Notes: generated by a model from the sequence alone, not told the origin. Shown: positions 11,836 through 23,883, numbered from the stretch's first letter. The stretch is 60,000 nucleotides of DNA from Cryptomeria japonica (GCF_030272615.1 NC_081413.1:161634849-161694848); one strand, 5' to 3'. Program-made: numbers and translations.

Positions 11836-14756
11836 ATGGTTGAAACCCATCTTCAAAAATCTAGGAGAGAAACTAAAGAGGCTCAAGAGTCCACAAACAT
11901 GAGTGTCTATGAGTATGACAATGATATCTTTTTCAATTCCGATCATACTACATTACCTGACATGGATGCCTATAGAAACATTCCAAATGTTGAGAACATT
12001 GACACTACAAACAACAATGATACACACAATGACAATATGGACAACTTTTCAGTACATTCAGTAGATGTGGAAGAATCCATTATGAATCCCCATTTCAATC
12101 GATTGGTTGAGGAAATAATGAGGAGGGATAGACAATACTTCTTACAAATGATGGCACAAAGTGGAGCCAAGATACCTCATGATTTTGACATGTCTCAAAT
12201 AATGGAAAATCGACCTTTGCAACAAACTCACTCCAACATGGATCAAAGAAGGCCTAATAGTGGAGGCAATAGAGGACCACATATGGTACCTGAATCACCA
12301 TCATCTTTGTTTCAAAAACCAGAGGTCCCACATACACATGGTCAAGCATATGATACTCACCTTCACAGACCATTATGGAAGTCTTATGTAGAGAAATATG
12401 CTCAATCACATATCAATGCTAAGGATCAACCACCAAAGCAATTGGATATTCAAAGGCATGCTCAAAATTTGGACACAAGGAAACCCCGTGTCAAATTTGG
12501 GGGTAACACATTAGAACATGACATGCTTGTAGAGTATGGTATACATGGACAAAATAGATATGGCGTTCCTCAACATGAATCTATACCAAGTGGTCCATAT
12601 ACACAGCATCACTATAGACCTCCTCCATATGAACATGTGTATGATCAATATCATATATGCAACATGCTCCTCCTCCAATTGGTGCCTCAAGCATGGGGTA
12701 TGGTCCAAGAAGTCGATCTCCACCTAAGAGCAATTTGGAGCAACAAATTAGGGACTTACAAAAGAAAATGGAGGACATAAATACACCAAAGCCAACATAC
12801 ACAATGAGAGACATATGTCCTTATCCATTTGACAAGAGCATTCCAATGCCTCCTTTTCCTACACACTTTGTGATGCCTAAATTTGATAAGTATAGAGGAA
12901 AAGGGGATCCTAAGGCACACATAAGATAGTTTTTCACAACTTGCATTGAGGTAGCAGCAGAAGAGACATATTTGATGAGATTATTCCCACAAAGCCTAGG
13001 TGATCAAGCTATGGAATGGTTCTCCCAACTCCCACCTGGTATTAAGTCATGGGGTGACTTAGCAGAGGCATTTATTCAACATTTCTCCTACAATATAGAG
13101 ACAGACATATCAGTCACTACTTTGTGCAACACCAAGCAAAAAGAGGGAGAGTCTTTTGCATCATTTTTACAAAGATGGAGGAATCTAGCTAGCAGATGCT
13201 CTTGTGAAATTCCACAAAAACAAATGGTAGAAATGTTCACCCAGAATGTTAACAAAGACATTGGCTATGATCTAAGGAAAGCTTGTTTGTCCACCTTCAA
13301 GGACATCATTGAAAAAGGCTTAGCAACAAAGAAGGTCCTAATTGAACAAGGAGTCATTAAGATATTCAAGGAAAACAAAGATGACTTTAAAGGAAAAGAT
13401 AAGCCAAGATTTTGGAATAAAAACAAGAACATAGTCAATGATGGTGTTGTTGATGCCAATACAATGCGACCCAAATTCATTTTTTCTGGATCAAGTTCTA
13501 CAAATAATCAAGTGAATACTCAAACAACTTCCAGATCACGAAGGAAGTACACCCCATTGGGAGAACCACTTGAGTTAGTCTTCAAAAAGCTTGTGGCAAA
13601 CAAAGTAATCACAGTTCTAGATTTTCCTCCATATGAACCAAAGGTTAAACCAAATTGGTGGAATGATGATGAATATTGTGAATTTCATAAGAGCAAGGGA
13701 CATAAAATAGGAAATTGTCATCGACTGAAGAACATCATACAAGATCTCATTGTTAGAGGTGACATTGAGATTGAGGGACACTCATCCAATCAAGAACATG
13801 AGATGTTTAAGGAACCATTCCCAAAACATGACAAGGGAAAAGCTAAAGCCATAGAGGATCAAACCAATTATACCAGAGCATCCTACAACTATGATTCAAC
13901 TATCAATCACATCTCGATGGACAATTATGTCTCTACCATTATCATCAAGGACAAAAACCCTAAGAATTCTACCCAGAGACCCAAGATTGTCTTAAAAGGC
14001 ACTGGATCTTCTTCCAAACCTACCCCTGAATGTAATGTCACAACCCATCGAGGTAAATTCACTTTGCAAGGTGCTCCAGCCAAAAACACCACTTCTTCAT
14101 CAACCAAACCTGAGTATGACCTTGTAGAACAATTAGGGAAGACACCCATGCTCATTTCCATCCTTGAGCTATTACGCATATCCCCCGCACATAAAGCTAT
14201 TCTTGACAAAATCTTGAGAGACACTACCGTTCCTACTAATCTGAACGTGGACCAATTTCAAGCCATGGTGGGATACCTTTCCATTCCACACTTTCTTACA
14301 TTCACAGAAGCCGATGATGCCTCCGTAAGTCAGCCACATAATGCACCACTACACATTGAAGCCTTCATACACAAACATCGAATAAAACGAGTCCTGATAG
14401 ATGGAGGAGCTGGTCTAAACATTTGTACATTGAGCACAATTAAACAATTGGGATATTCTGATAAGGATGTGAATTCTACAAATCAAATCACCATCAAGGC
14501 ATATGATGATGAAGAGCGTTCATCCAAGGGCACAGTTACCTTACCTCTCAGAGTTGGGCCAGTTACAAAGGATGTGGTTTGTCAAGTCCTGGATCTAGAT
14601 CTCACTTATAACATATTGCTAGGACATCCTTGGATTCATGAAATGAGGGCAGTCCCATCCACATATCACCAATGCATTAAATTTCCTCACAATGGAGTGG
14701 AGGTAACAGTTAATGGTGATCCTAATCCGTTCATATATTGCAATAATCTTAGATAA
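11836..14756 (+). pseudogene. Tat-type gag and protease of element A
   Basis: The N-terminal 270 residues are Asn/Asp/His-rich and poorly structured. A 2-base AT gain at 12651-12657 (CATATATGC for CATATGC) shifts the frame. The gag core then follows (KFDKYRGKGDPKAHIR, AMEWFSQLPPG, FASFLQRWRNLASRC), then a C-X2-H-X4-H-X4-C knuckle (CEFHKSKGHKIGNC near 13678) and an intact retropepsin: VLIDGGAGLNIC at 14391 onward and NILLGHPWIHEM near 14605. In-frame stops are TAG at 12927 and TAA at 14754. Gag would form the particle and package RNA; the protease would process the polyprotein. Downstream domains continue in the same frame, implying one Gag-Pol polyprotein. The start at 11836 is the first Met of the long frame. 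Confidence 0.93.
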
Positions 14757-15848
14757 AAAATTGAGACCATCATTCCCAGTAATCGTGAAGTCATTCCTTC
14801 CTCGGCATACATTGATCCTGAGTCATTAAAACCTTCGACATCAAAACAAGGTGAGCTTAAAGGCAAGTTTCAGGACAAGGGCATGGGGGAATACACTTTA
14901 AATCAGATGTACTTACGACAAGTCATGAGTTCACCAAAAGAATATGGAAGACCACATCCTAACAAGCAAGTATCCATCAGGGTATTCAAATGGGACCCTA
15001 CTACCTTTCAAAGATGGGGTGAACTGGAAGAGGAAGACTTATACAAAATGCTTTACAAAGACATTGAAGATGATACACAAGATTACATCAGTCTACCATG
15101 TGAGAAATATGGCAAAGGCTTCAAGATTCTACAAAAATTCGGGTATGATGGAAAAAGCCCTCTTGGGTTACGAAAGGAAGGCATCATTGAACCTTTACAA
15201 CCTGAATTGACTTTCAAAAAGGAATTCTTGAAAGGACTTGGTTTCTTAACTTCCAAGGTCCACACCCAAAGGACAAAAGAAGCCTTACAAATCAAAGCTG
15301 CCAAAATTCAACAAGAGGATCGCTATTCCACAGACTCCAATGAATGGGAATGGGGTTCAGATAAATCCTCCAATGACTATGAGCTCACCAAGACATTCAG
15401 AGAGCCAGATGAACCCACAAAAGAAGAGGAATTTTATAAAAGATTCAAAGTTGGTCAAGAAACAGCCCATGAGGATTCCACATAGTCCTTGTCTCAAGGT
15501 CCTAGGTTGAAATCACATAGGATGAGAACACGTATCCCAGAATGTGCTACTAGTGATGATAATTTGGATTCATTCATGATTGAGACTAATGAGGAGAGTG
15601 CCATCGATGACCTCGATAATTACCTTGACATACCCGAATATAACTGCATCTTCACTCTTAGTCCCGCTAACTTTGAAGATATTAAAGGCCTTCCCCTTGT
15701 TCACCACCAACTCATTGAGTGTGATCATGAAGGACCTACACAGTTTGACACATTCCAAAATAATGAAGCTTTTATTGACTATCTTGGCATATGAGATGAT
15801 CTTCCCCCTGGGGACCATAAAGCAGGATAAACTATAGAACTCAATAGC
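14757..15848 (+). pseudogene. G-patch-like linker between protease and RT, element A
   Basis: Same frame as gag-protease. At about 15110-15200 the product reads GKGFKILQKFGYDGKSPLG followed by a Gly-X-X-x-Pro turn, and GLGFL follows near 15237; this fits the Gly-rich G-patch signature found between protease and RT in some plant gypsy elements. The remainder is acidic (EDLYKMLYKDIEDD; DEPTKEEEFYKRF). Three premature stops occur: TAG 15483, TGA 15792, TAA 15828. G-patch domains bind RNA or RNA helicases; the role in the element is unknown. Element B lacks this part. Confidence 0.72.
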
Positions 15849-17560
15849 GTGGCATATTTTGGTGAGGTTGTCAGACCTTCCAGTCGCAAAAATGTGAAAA
15901 TAAGAACAAACCAAGGGTCTTATGGCAAAAACCACACTGTGGCACTGTCTGACCCCAAAAAAGTAAAAAGAAAGGACGTATCTGAGGGTGAAAACCTCTC
16001 TGAGGCACCCGAAGATGGAAGGCTCAACATTCTCCTAGCATCATATGAGGAAAAGTCATCCATGTTGGTAGAGGAGACTATCAAAAAAAACATTGGTACA
16101 AAAGGGGTTCCACACAACATATTCCTGGCTCAATCGTTGACGGAGTCAGAAAGGTCAAAATTCATAAGTTTCTTCAAAGAACGAAAAATCAACTTTGCAT
16201 GGTCATACACTGATATGCCTAGATTAGATCCGGATTTGGTAATGCATCATTTGATAGTTAAACCGGGGGCAAAACCAGTGAAACAAAAATTAAGAAAGAT
16301 GCATCCACAAGTGGCATTACTAGTCAAAGCAGAACTTGAGAAATTATTGGATGTTAGATTCATACGTTCAATTGATTATCCTGAATGGATCTCCAACTTA
16401 GTGCCTGTCAGTAAACCAGATCACAACATCAGAATTTGTACAAATTTCAGAGACATCAACAAAGCTTGTCCAAAGGATGACTTCCCATTACCAAATATTG
16501 ACTTGATTGTTGATCTCACAATAGGTCATGAAATGTTATCATTGATGGATGGATTCTCTGGCTATAATCAAATAAGGATCACGCCCGAGGATCAACACAA
16601 AACATCATTCACTTGTCCTTGGGGAACTTTCTACTAGAATGTCATGCCCTTCGGGCTAAAAAATGCAGGCGCTACATATCAAAGAGCCATGACTACTATC
16701 TTTCATGATCTCATGCATGTAACCATGGAAGATTATGTCGACGACCTCTTGGGCAAGTCAATAGACAGAAATACACATTTGGACATACTTTCAGTCATCT
16801 TTGATCGGTTGGAAAAATACAAAGTAAGATTAAACCCCAAGAAATGTGTCTTTGGAGTAACCTCCGGGAAGCTCCTAGGATTCATTGTATCCAAAAGAGG
16901 AATCAAAGCTGATCCAGCAAAAGTCAAAGCCATCTTGGAGATGCAACCACCAAGAAATATCAGTCAACTTTGATCTTTACAAGGCAGACTCCAGTCCATA
17001 CGAAGATTCATAGCACAACTTGTAGATAAGTGTAATCCTTTTCAACACTTGCTACATAAAAACATCAAATTCAAATGGGATGATAATTGTCAACAGGGTT
17101 TTCAAACGCTCAAAAATTATCTTTTGAATCCACCAGTTTTGATGCCACCAGTTCTAGATCAGCCTCTGTTACTATACATATCAGCTACTCCAATAGCACT
17201 GGGGGCACTCTTAGCACAACAAATTGCTGAGGGCAAGGAAAAAGCAGTGTACTATATCAGTCGCACATTGGTGGGATATGAGCTAAACTACACACCAATT
17301 GAGCGTGCATGTCTCGCCGTGGTCTTTGCTTCGCAGAAATTACGACATTACATGCTCACTCATAAGACTAAGTTGGTTGCAAGGATAGATCTGTTGAAAT
17401 ACCTTCTCAATAAAGCAACACTTACTGGGTGATTGGCCAAATGGGTAATGATCCTGAGTGAATTCAACATCGAGTATGTGGACAGAAAAGCAATAAAAAG
17501 ACAAGCCATCGCAGATCAATTAGCAGATGCTCCCATGATAGATGATTTTCCTCTAAGTTC
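15849..17560 (+). pseudogene. reverse transcriptase and first RNase H, element A
   Basis: RT contains the expected gypsy blocks: WISNLVPVSKPDHNIRIC, DFPLPNIDLIVD, LMDGFSGYNQI (first catalytic Asp), MPFGLKNAGATYQR and the active-site YVDD at 16734-16745. The first RNase H (about 17040-17430) has LLLYISATPIALGALLAQ and YTPIERACLAVVFASQKLRHY. Only nonsense changes break the frame: TAG 16635, TGA 16971, TGA 17430; there are no indels. Length and order match the gypsy Tat lineage. It would make double-stranded cDNA; this copy is dead. Confidence 0.95.
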
Positions 17561-18005
17561 AGAATTTCCAGATGAATCCATTTTAACAATGTCACATGCG
17601 AAGCCATGGCAACTGTACTTCGATGGCTCATACACACAGCATGGAGCAGGAGTTGGCATCCTCTTTATAACTCCTCAAGGGGATTTTATACCAAAATCAG
17701 ACCACTTATCATTTCCTTGCACTAACAAAATAGCAGAATATGAGGCATTAACAACTAGATTACAGATTGCAGTTCAGTGGAAGATCCAGGAACTTCATGT
17801 TTTTGGGAACTCTCAACTTGTAATCCATCAAGCAACTGATGATTACCAAACAAAAGATGAAAAATTAATGCCTTACAAACAAATGGTGGATGACCTAAAA
17901 CAACACTTCACAAAGATAGATTTTGAGCAGATACCAAGAGAGTAGAATCGAGCTGCAGATGCCATGGCTACAATTGCTTCACTGATTGATCTACCTCCAC
18001 ATGAG
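17561..18005 (+). pseudogene. second, archaeal-type RNase H, element A
   Basis: An additional RNase H fold follows the first: WQLYFDGSYTQHGAGVGI (17610 onward), then EYEALTTRLQIAV and QLVIHQATDDYQTKDEKL, closing with NRAADAMATIAS. Such a second domain between RNase H and integrase is characteristic of the plant Tat lineage. The usual GDSQLV reads GNSQLV here (Asp to Asn). One in-frame TAG at 17943 fits a former CAG. Confidence 0.88.
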
Positions 18006-19355
18006 ACCCGTTATGAGTTCTTGGTGGATAACCTTTTGGTTCCTTCATATGAAATCATTTCTACTGAGATGATATGTGTTGTCGGTCCCGAGTCCTAGTT
18101 ATATGGTTCCAATTTCACATACCTTCGTGACAATACCCTACCTCCTGATCTATCAAATAACCAATGTCGCACTTTCATTCTCCAATCCTCTCGATACATC
18201 ATTTTAGCTGATATCCTATACCGACGAGGTCTAGATGGCACTCTTCTTAGATGTTTAGAAAGTGATGAAGCTCAGATTGCGTTACATGAAGTACATGAAG
18301 GGATATGTGGTCCACATGCTAGTGGTCCTACCTTGGCCAAGAAACTCATCAGGACTGGATATTACTAGCCCAATATGGAAAAAGACTCATATCAGTTTGT
18401 CAAGAAATGTAAGCAATGTCAAATTCATGGAGACCTCATATATGCGCCAGCACAAGAACTTCAACCAATTGCATCTCGTTGGCCCTTTTGTCAGTGGGGA
18501 CTTGATCTCATAGGCAAGATCCACCCTCCTTCTTCCAATGGTCATAAATTCATTATCACTGCCACAGAGTATTTCACAAAATGGATTGAAGTTGTACCTC
18601 TTACACAAGTCACTGGAAAATAGATTGCTACGTTCATCCTCAACTATATCATTTGCCAATATGGTATTCCTGTTTCCATTATCACTGATAACGGGCGTCC
18701 CTTCAAAAATCAGGATGTTCATGAACTTTGTGACCGCTTCCATATTTCCCATCGTTTCTCCATGCCATATTACCCCCAAGGTAATGGCCAAGCTAAGGCA
18801 TCTAATAAAACAATCCTTAAAATCCTAAAGAAGACAGTCGACGACGCTGCCCGTAATTGGCATATCCAACTTAATCCTACACTTTGGGCCTACCACACAA
18901 GTGTCTGCACACCTACAGGATCTACACCCTATTCACTTGTCTATGGCGTTGAAGCCATATTTCCTATTGAGGTCAAGCTACCCTCTTTACGGGTCTCTTT
19001 GCAAAACATCATCAGTGATGAAGACTATAGGGTCTCTCACTTACAAGAACTGGAACTACTGGATGAACAAAGACAAACTGCTTTTAATCATCTCAAGGCT
19101 TATCAACAATGAATGAGTCATAGCTACAATCACAAGGTCAAGCCTCGCACCTTTGAGGTAGGTGACTTGGTTCCCAAAAAAAACCTCAAAAATCAGCAAG
19201 ACAGAGAGAAGAAGGGCAAGTACGAACCAAATTGGCTTGGTCCTTACATCATTACAACAACATATGGATTTGGGGCATATTAGCTCTCAACTATAGAAGG
19301 TGAACCTTTGGAGGATCCTATCAACAACATGCACCTTCACAGGTTCTACACATAG
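18006..19355 (+). pseudogene. integrase of element A
   Basis: Contains the HHCC zinc module (HEVHEGICGPHASG then CKQCQIHG, about 18280-18430), the catalytic core with LDLIGKI, ITDNGRPF and GNGQAKASNK, and a C-terminal module (PRTFEVGDL, WLGPYIITT, HRFYT). The third catalytic residue, normally Glu in GQAE, is Lys (AAG at 18795). In-frame stops: TAG 18096, 18366, 18621 and 19281, TGA 19110; TAG at 19353 is the probable native end because element B ends at the same residue. Integrase would insert the cDNA. No chromodomain is seen. Confidence 0.93.
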
Positions 19356-20981
19356 CTCTTCAGAGTATCCTAATTAAAAAATACAAAAAAATCAAAAAAT
19401 TCAAAAAATACAAAAAAAATCAAAAAAGTAAAGAGAAATAATTTCGTCCAATGGTGAAAACCACTTCGGTGGCACCTTGGGCAAGTACCATGGTAAAAAC
19501 TGGGTCACCAACGCCATGTGTAGAGACATTGCTCCTCCCTCCTTCAGGATTCACTTTCATCCTTCACTTTGCACACACTCACAACCTATTCATTCATAAT
19601 AAACTTACCCATTCCCATCATGGCTTGTTGTTGATCTATCTAAGACTGGTTAGCCATTCATAATAAACCTCCCTTTTCACTCCCTTTCCATCCATAATAA
19701 ATTAGACCCTATCCGTGGCTAAGGCAAATCCTACGTCTAGTGATGGGTGTGGAACTAAGAACATCACATGTTTCAAGGAGTACAGTTTCTTACAACTTTC
19801 TTTAGTCTATCCGCGCACAATCCACAATAAAGTAGCATCTGCATTGCCAATCCACAATAAAGTTCCATCTTCTTCACAATAAAGTATCAGTTTTAGATGA
19901 CACAGCAGCAACAATGGGCTTCAACAAATCAAATCTTTCAGCATACTCAGACAACATATGGTTCAGTGCTATCTATCCTTTCTGTGAAAGTAAACATTGT
20001 GACCACAATCAAAATAAGACTTATACAAGTGACAAGAGACACTAAACTTGAGGACTACAGTGGATTTTGGTGTCAAGTCTTGGTTTTCTTTTGATTTTAT
20101 CTTTCTAGTGACATGTCTTTTAGCTTTTCCAGGATGTCTCTGACTAGAGATTCTATCTCCAGGATGTCTTTGACTAGAAAGGCGAGGATGGGGTATCATC
20201 ACCTATTTGTATTTGCTGTCTGTGGATTGTCTTTTAGTAATGCTATGACTTGTCCAAGGATATGAGGACACTGTGAGTCTAGTATGAACTGGGGCATTCC
20301 TTGTTTGTGACTGTCTTATCTCCATGCAAATAGGTACAATGACTTTCTGGGTCGAACATATGCCTTGATTGTCATAACCTACTTGCCATAATAAAGCTCA
20401 ATGATGATAACGCACAAGAAGCTCTTTTCACTTTCATATCTTCTATCTTCCATCCCCCTTTCTTGATTGACTTCCATCATCCTTCTCGAATCCGCGTAGC
20501 CTGCTATCACATGACTGAGTATAATGACACAACAAAAACATTTGCATTTCATGTAGTTGCACTTGCATTACCACATATAAGCATTTCATACATACATATA
20601 GATATCACAACTGCATCACATCCTGCACACAACACTTGTTAGCACAATTTACATTTGCATTATCATATTCATCTGCATTACATACATTCACATTTGCATC
20701 ATACATACACATATAAAACATAAACGAACAAAAAATATATTGCATTGCAACATATACATATTTGCATCCATATCATAACCATCACATAGAAACATACATC
20801 ATGAAACATCTCATCACATAGGTACACATGCATATAGCTACCGCAAAGATGAATCATCTCATATATATATAAAGTGTCATGATACATTGATGTCAAAAAT
20901 CATATGGCTACAATCACCCGAAGGTGTCTACATCATCATATAAAAATGGTACAATACTAATACATAGGGAGCCCTCTACGG
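19356..20981 (+). other. 3' untranslated region of element A between pol and antisense gene
   Basis: Starts with an A-rich tract (about 19375-19440, AAAAATACAAAAAAATC-like). It holds six AATAAA hexamers within 19598-19883, a conserved block (19450-19560) also found in element B, and about 500 bases (20530-20930) of TTTGCAT/CATACA-rich simple sequence that forms the 3' flank of the antisense PMD gene. No coding potential. Confidence 0.75.
19598..19883 (+). promoter_or_regulatory. cluster of six AATAAA hexamers
   Basis: AATAAA occurs at 19598, 19662, 19696, 19826, 19856 and 19878, mostly inside a CCAYAATAAA context. The matching, reverse-oriented region of element B (about 50260-50335) keeps several. 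They could act as polyadenylation signals for transcripts running off pol; this is inference from position and motif only. Confidence 0.45.
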
Positions 20982-22944
20982 CTATGATGAACTCCCTCCC
21001 TCAGAGCCGCTTGGCCTAGATGGAATCTGAGCCCCCAAAGGACCCACCCCAGGATCATCCCTCTTGTCCCCTCTATCTAGTGGTGGTGGAGGACCCATAA
21101 CCCCACTACTAGATGCCTATCTCCTCTGGCTCCCTCTCATAGCTTTCGTTGTCCGCGATGGTCTATGGAAGCTCCTCACCCGCTAATCAGCTGGCACTGC
21201 ACCATAATAGAGATCTCGCCAGTAACTGATCTCCTCCCCTGCCCGCAGGACGTAGGCATATCCAGCCCCTATGTCCTCTGCCGCCTGCCTCCCAGCCCTC
21301 AGCGTTGTCTCAGCCTTTATGTAGTGCTGAATGGCCTGATCCTACTCCCGCTCAGTATCTCTGAGCCACCTCCTAAGCCTATCTCTCTCCCTCTCCAGCT
21401 CCTGGATTTCATCTGCCTATCCCTGGTAGATCTCCCTTAGCTCTGTCAGCTCATCCTCCTCTGCCTCAGCCCCTTGTGGCTCTGCCTATGGCTCTCCCTG
21501 TATGGGTGCCTGCCCTTGTGCTTGTGCCTATACTGGTACCTATCCCTATATCTGTACCTGTCCCTATCCCTATACCTGCACCTATCTGGGACCCTGTGCT
21601 ACTGGCACCTGTTGCGGTAATCCACCACGACTCCTCACCACCCGAGCCTGCCTATCCTCTCCACCCTCCCTCCGCGGTGCCACCCTCCTCTCTCCAACTG
21701 CCCCCCTCCTCCTCCATCGGCCTCTGCCCCCATCATCTCCATCATCATCACCATCCCCACCACCGTCTCCATCTAGTAGCTCTCCTGGATCCGTCAGGCA
21801 TGGGAATGGGTACTCGGCCCAGTATGCTATGTACTTGGCATCCATGCCGACATCCTCGATCTCTGGCCACATGTCCCAAGGTAGGGGCATCATCTCTATG
21901 AGCTATGTAACAGCCTAATCATATGACAATAGGGGCCCAAACTACGCCTGATCTCTGACAGTCCATGCATACATGCCTGAACCCCATGGCATCTGCTGGA
22001 TCCTGCTGAACTGCCTGCCCACCCTGTCTACTAGCTGCCTCTCCAGCACATAGGGCATCTGCCCAATCAGGTACCTGCTCCAAAAGGTGTAGGGAAGCTC
22101 TACCACATCATCCTCCCACTACTTGCATCCTAGGTATGGCCTCCATATGACCATATCAATATCATCAATCACTCGCCGTCAGTGCTCTAACCTACCAATC
22201 CGTAGCTGTGAGGTGATCATGTTGTACAAGTGTACAAAACTATGTCCGTGACCTCTTCCTCTGAAATGTATTGGTCTCATCACTAGCAGATGCTCATAGG
22301 CCCACACCTATAACAATGTCACCCCATAGCCCAATCCCACTGACTTGTGGTACACAAACTAATGCAGCTCATAATACAGGTGTGCTAGCACACAGGGTCC
22401 CCAAGCATATCTGGTGTGTTGTGTCACCAGTGTCTCCAGTGCACCTCCCCAGCCTAGAGCCAGCCCTCATGTTGCTCTATCAGGACACAAGAACCCACTG
22501 ATCGCTCCTCCTATCATTGCTAGTAGTACTAATCCTGTAGCTGTCATGGTGTCCTAAGCCACATGTCTAGCCTTCATCTCCAATCCTGGGTCCTGGAACA
22601 CTCGTCTCAGGGCCTTCCTATCTCCATTTCGATCGTACGAAATCAACTTCCTGACGATTGGTATCCTCAAGATCTTGTATACATCCTCGAGGGTGACTGT
22701 CATCTCACCCATCAGCAAATGAAACGTACATGTCTCGGAGTGCCACCTCTCCGCCAGTGCAGTTAGCAGTCCCATGTTCGCCCGAAACTCAGGCACATAC
22801 AAAATATGTCTCAGACCCATAACCTCGATCGCAACTCGATCCTTGAAGGTCAGCTCAAGCCACAATCTTTGAGTCAATGGGAATCTCTCCCATGACTCCA
22901 ACATAGACAAATACTCCTGCAGTCAAGCAAATCAATCATGTCAG

Positions 22945-23226
22945 TCATAGTGGCATTCACTATTCATCACAAAATGCTACTTTTTATCTAAATGCATATG
23001 GCTATCTACCCTAGTGACACTCACTGTTCATCATAAAATGTTGCTATTTATCCTAGTAGTACTCCCTATTCATCACAAAGTACTACATGTGTGGCACTCA
23101 CTGTTCATCACAAAGTGCTGCTCACACTTGCACTCACTATTCATCACAAAGTGCTGCTCATATTTTAGTACTCCCTGTTCATCACAAATTACTATATCTT
23201 GGTACTCACTGTTCATCACAAAGTGC
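22945..23226 (-). repeat. about 40-bp tandem repeats in the PMD intron, seven copies
   Basis: On the plus strand the core reads ACTCACTGTTCATCACAAAG, with variable TGCTGCT tails; seven copies are seen, about 30-50 bases apart. They sit wholly inside the PMD intron. Element B has fewer copies of this unit but repeats a neighbouring intron block. Confidence 0.85.
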
Positions 23227-23369
23227 CTTGATCTATTCTAGTCTTCCCTAGAGGACCTGCTTGAGTGTATCCTCTCAGCAGCTTATCCAATCGACAACGT
23301 ATGTTCATCATAGAACTGTCGATTTGACCTAGAAGACACAAATTCACATTTTTTTTTTGGACACAAACG

Positions 23370-23640
23370 CACTTTCCTGACATAAACGCGCTTGAAAACT
23401 GCATAAATGCGCCCATTTTACACAGACGTGCCTATACTCTGCACAGATGCGCCTGGGTGACATAGACGTGCCTTCTTGGTATAAACGTGCCTACACATCA
23501 TAGATGTGGCCGCATTTGGCACAGACGCATTTTCAATCATAGACGCACCTGGCACCAACGCAGATGCGCCTCGCGAGCATAGACGCGCCTGGCACCAACG
23601 TAGACACGCCCAGACATTTTTGGACCCTAACCTAAAGCGC
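23370..23640 (-). repeat. CpG-rich GGCGCGTCTATG repeats in the PMD intron
   Basis: Read on the minus strand, about 13 copies of a GGCGCGTCTRTG-like word spaced about 15-25 bases (plus strand: CATAGACGCGCC, CACAGACGTGCC, CACAGATGCGCC). Many show CG to TG/CA decay. Both this tract and the leader tract of the element (9890-10170) lie near the 5' end of a transcription unit and have the same orientation relative to it. Confidence 0.75.
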
Positions 23641-23870
23641 ATTTATTGCCCTATCTACCATGCATTAATGACAACAATAAATGCATCAAAGTACGAGGCG
23701 GTTTTGCGGTACTTACCGGCTCTCCTGCCTTTGTTGGCCTCTGCAATTGGTGAACGCGATCAAATCTGTGAAGAAAAGCCATCGCTGCTAACTGCTGCTG
23801 CTCTTTTCTCTCTCTGCACTCTGATCTCTTGGATGTATAGATGACAATGAGGATGTATTTCCCTCGTGGT

Positions 23871-23883
23871 CTATCTTATAGAC
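23871..23883 (-). promoter_or_regulatory. TATA box of the antisense PMD gene
   Basis: Minus strand GTCTATAAGATAG, about 90-100 bases upstream of the PMD ATG. The same TCTATAAGATAG stands 100 bases ahead of the corresponding ATG in element B (46464), although much of the surrounding sequence has diverged, which supports a functional ancestral promoter. Confidence 0.6.

Larger units (their letters stand above)
20982..23782 (-). pseudogene. antisense two-exon plant mobile domain (PMD) gene carried by element A
   Basis: Exon 1 is 23717-23782 (ATG, 22 codons) and ends at a canonical donor CCG|GTAAGT. The 800-base intron ends TGACTGCAG at 22917. Exon 2 is 22916-20982, exactly 645 codons including TAG, in one frame with no net indel. 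The product shows PMD hallmarks: LTQRLWLELTFKDRV, LRHILYVPEFRANMGLL, TFHLLMGEMTVTLEDVYKIL, a VWAYEHL block, FVHLYNMI and VIWRPYLG. After that come an acidic Gly/Asp stretch, a Gln-rich repeat and a Glu/Arg coiled coil near the end. About 20 in-frame stops, nearly all TAG, inactivate it. PMD proteins (Arabidopsis MAIN and MAIL1) act in the nucleus in silencing and gene expression. The gene lies between pol and the 3' LTR, opposite to the element. Confidence 0.88.

Noticed and set aside
21476-21918. Plus-strand Pro/Ser/His-rich open frames of about 140 codons
   Set aside because: They are the complement of the acidic, Gln- and Arg-rich tail of the antisense PMD gene, where biased codons keep both strands open.
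20982-22916. TAG reassignment or readthrough in the PMD frame
   Set aside because: TAG excess is explained by CAG to TAG deamination, and gag-pol of the same element also has TGA and TAA stops.
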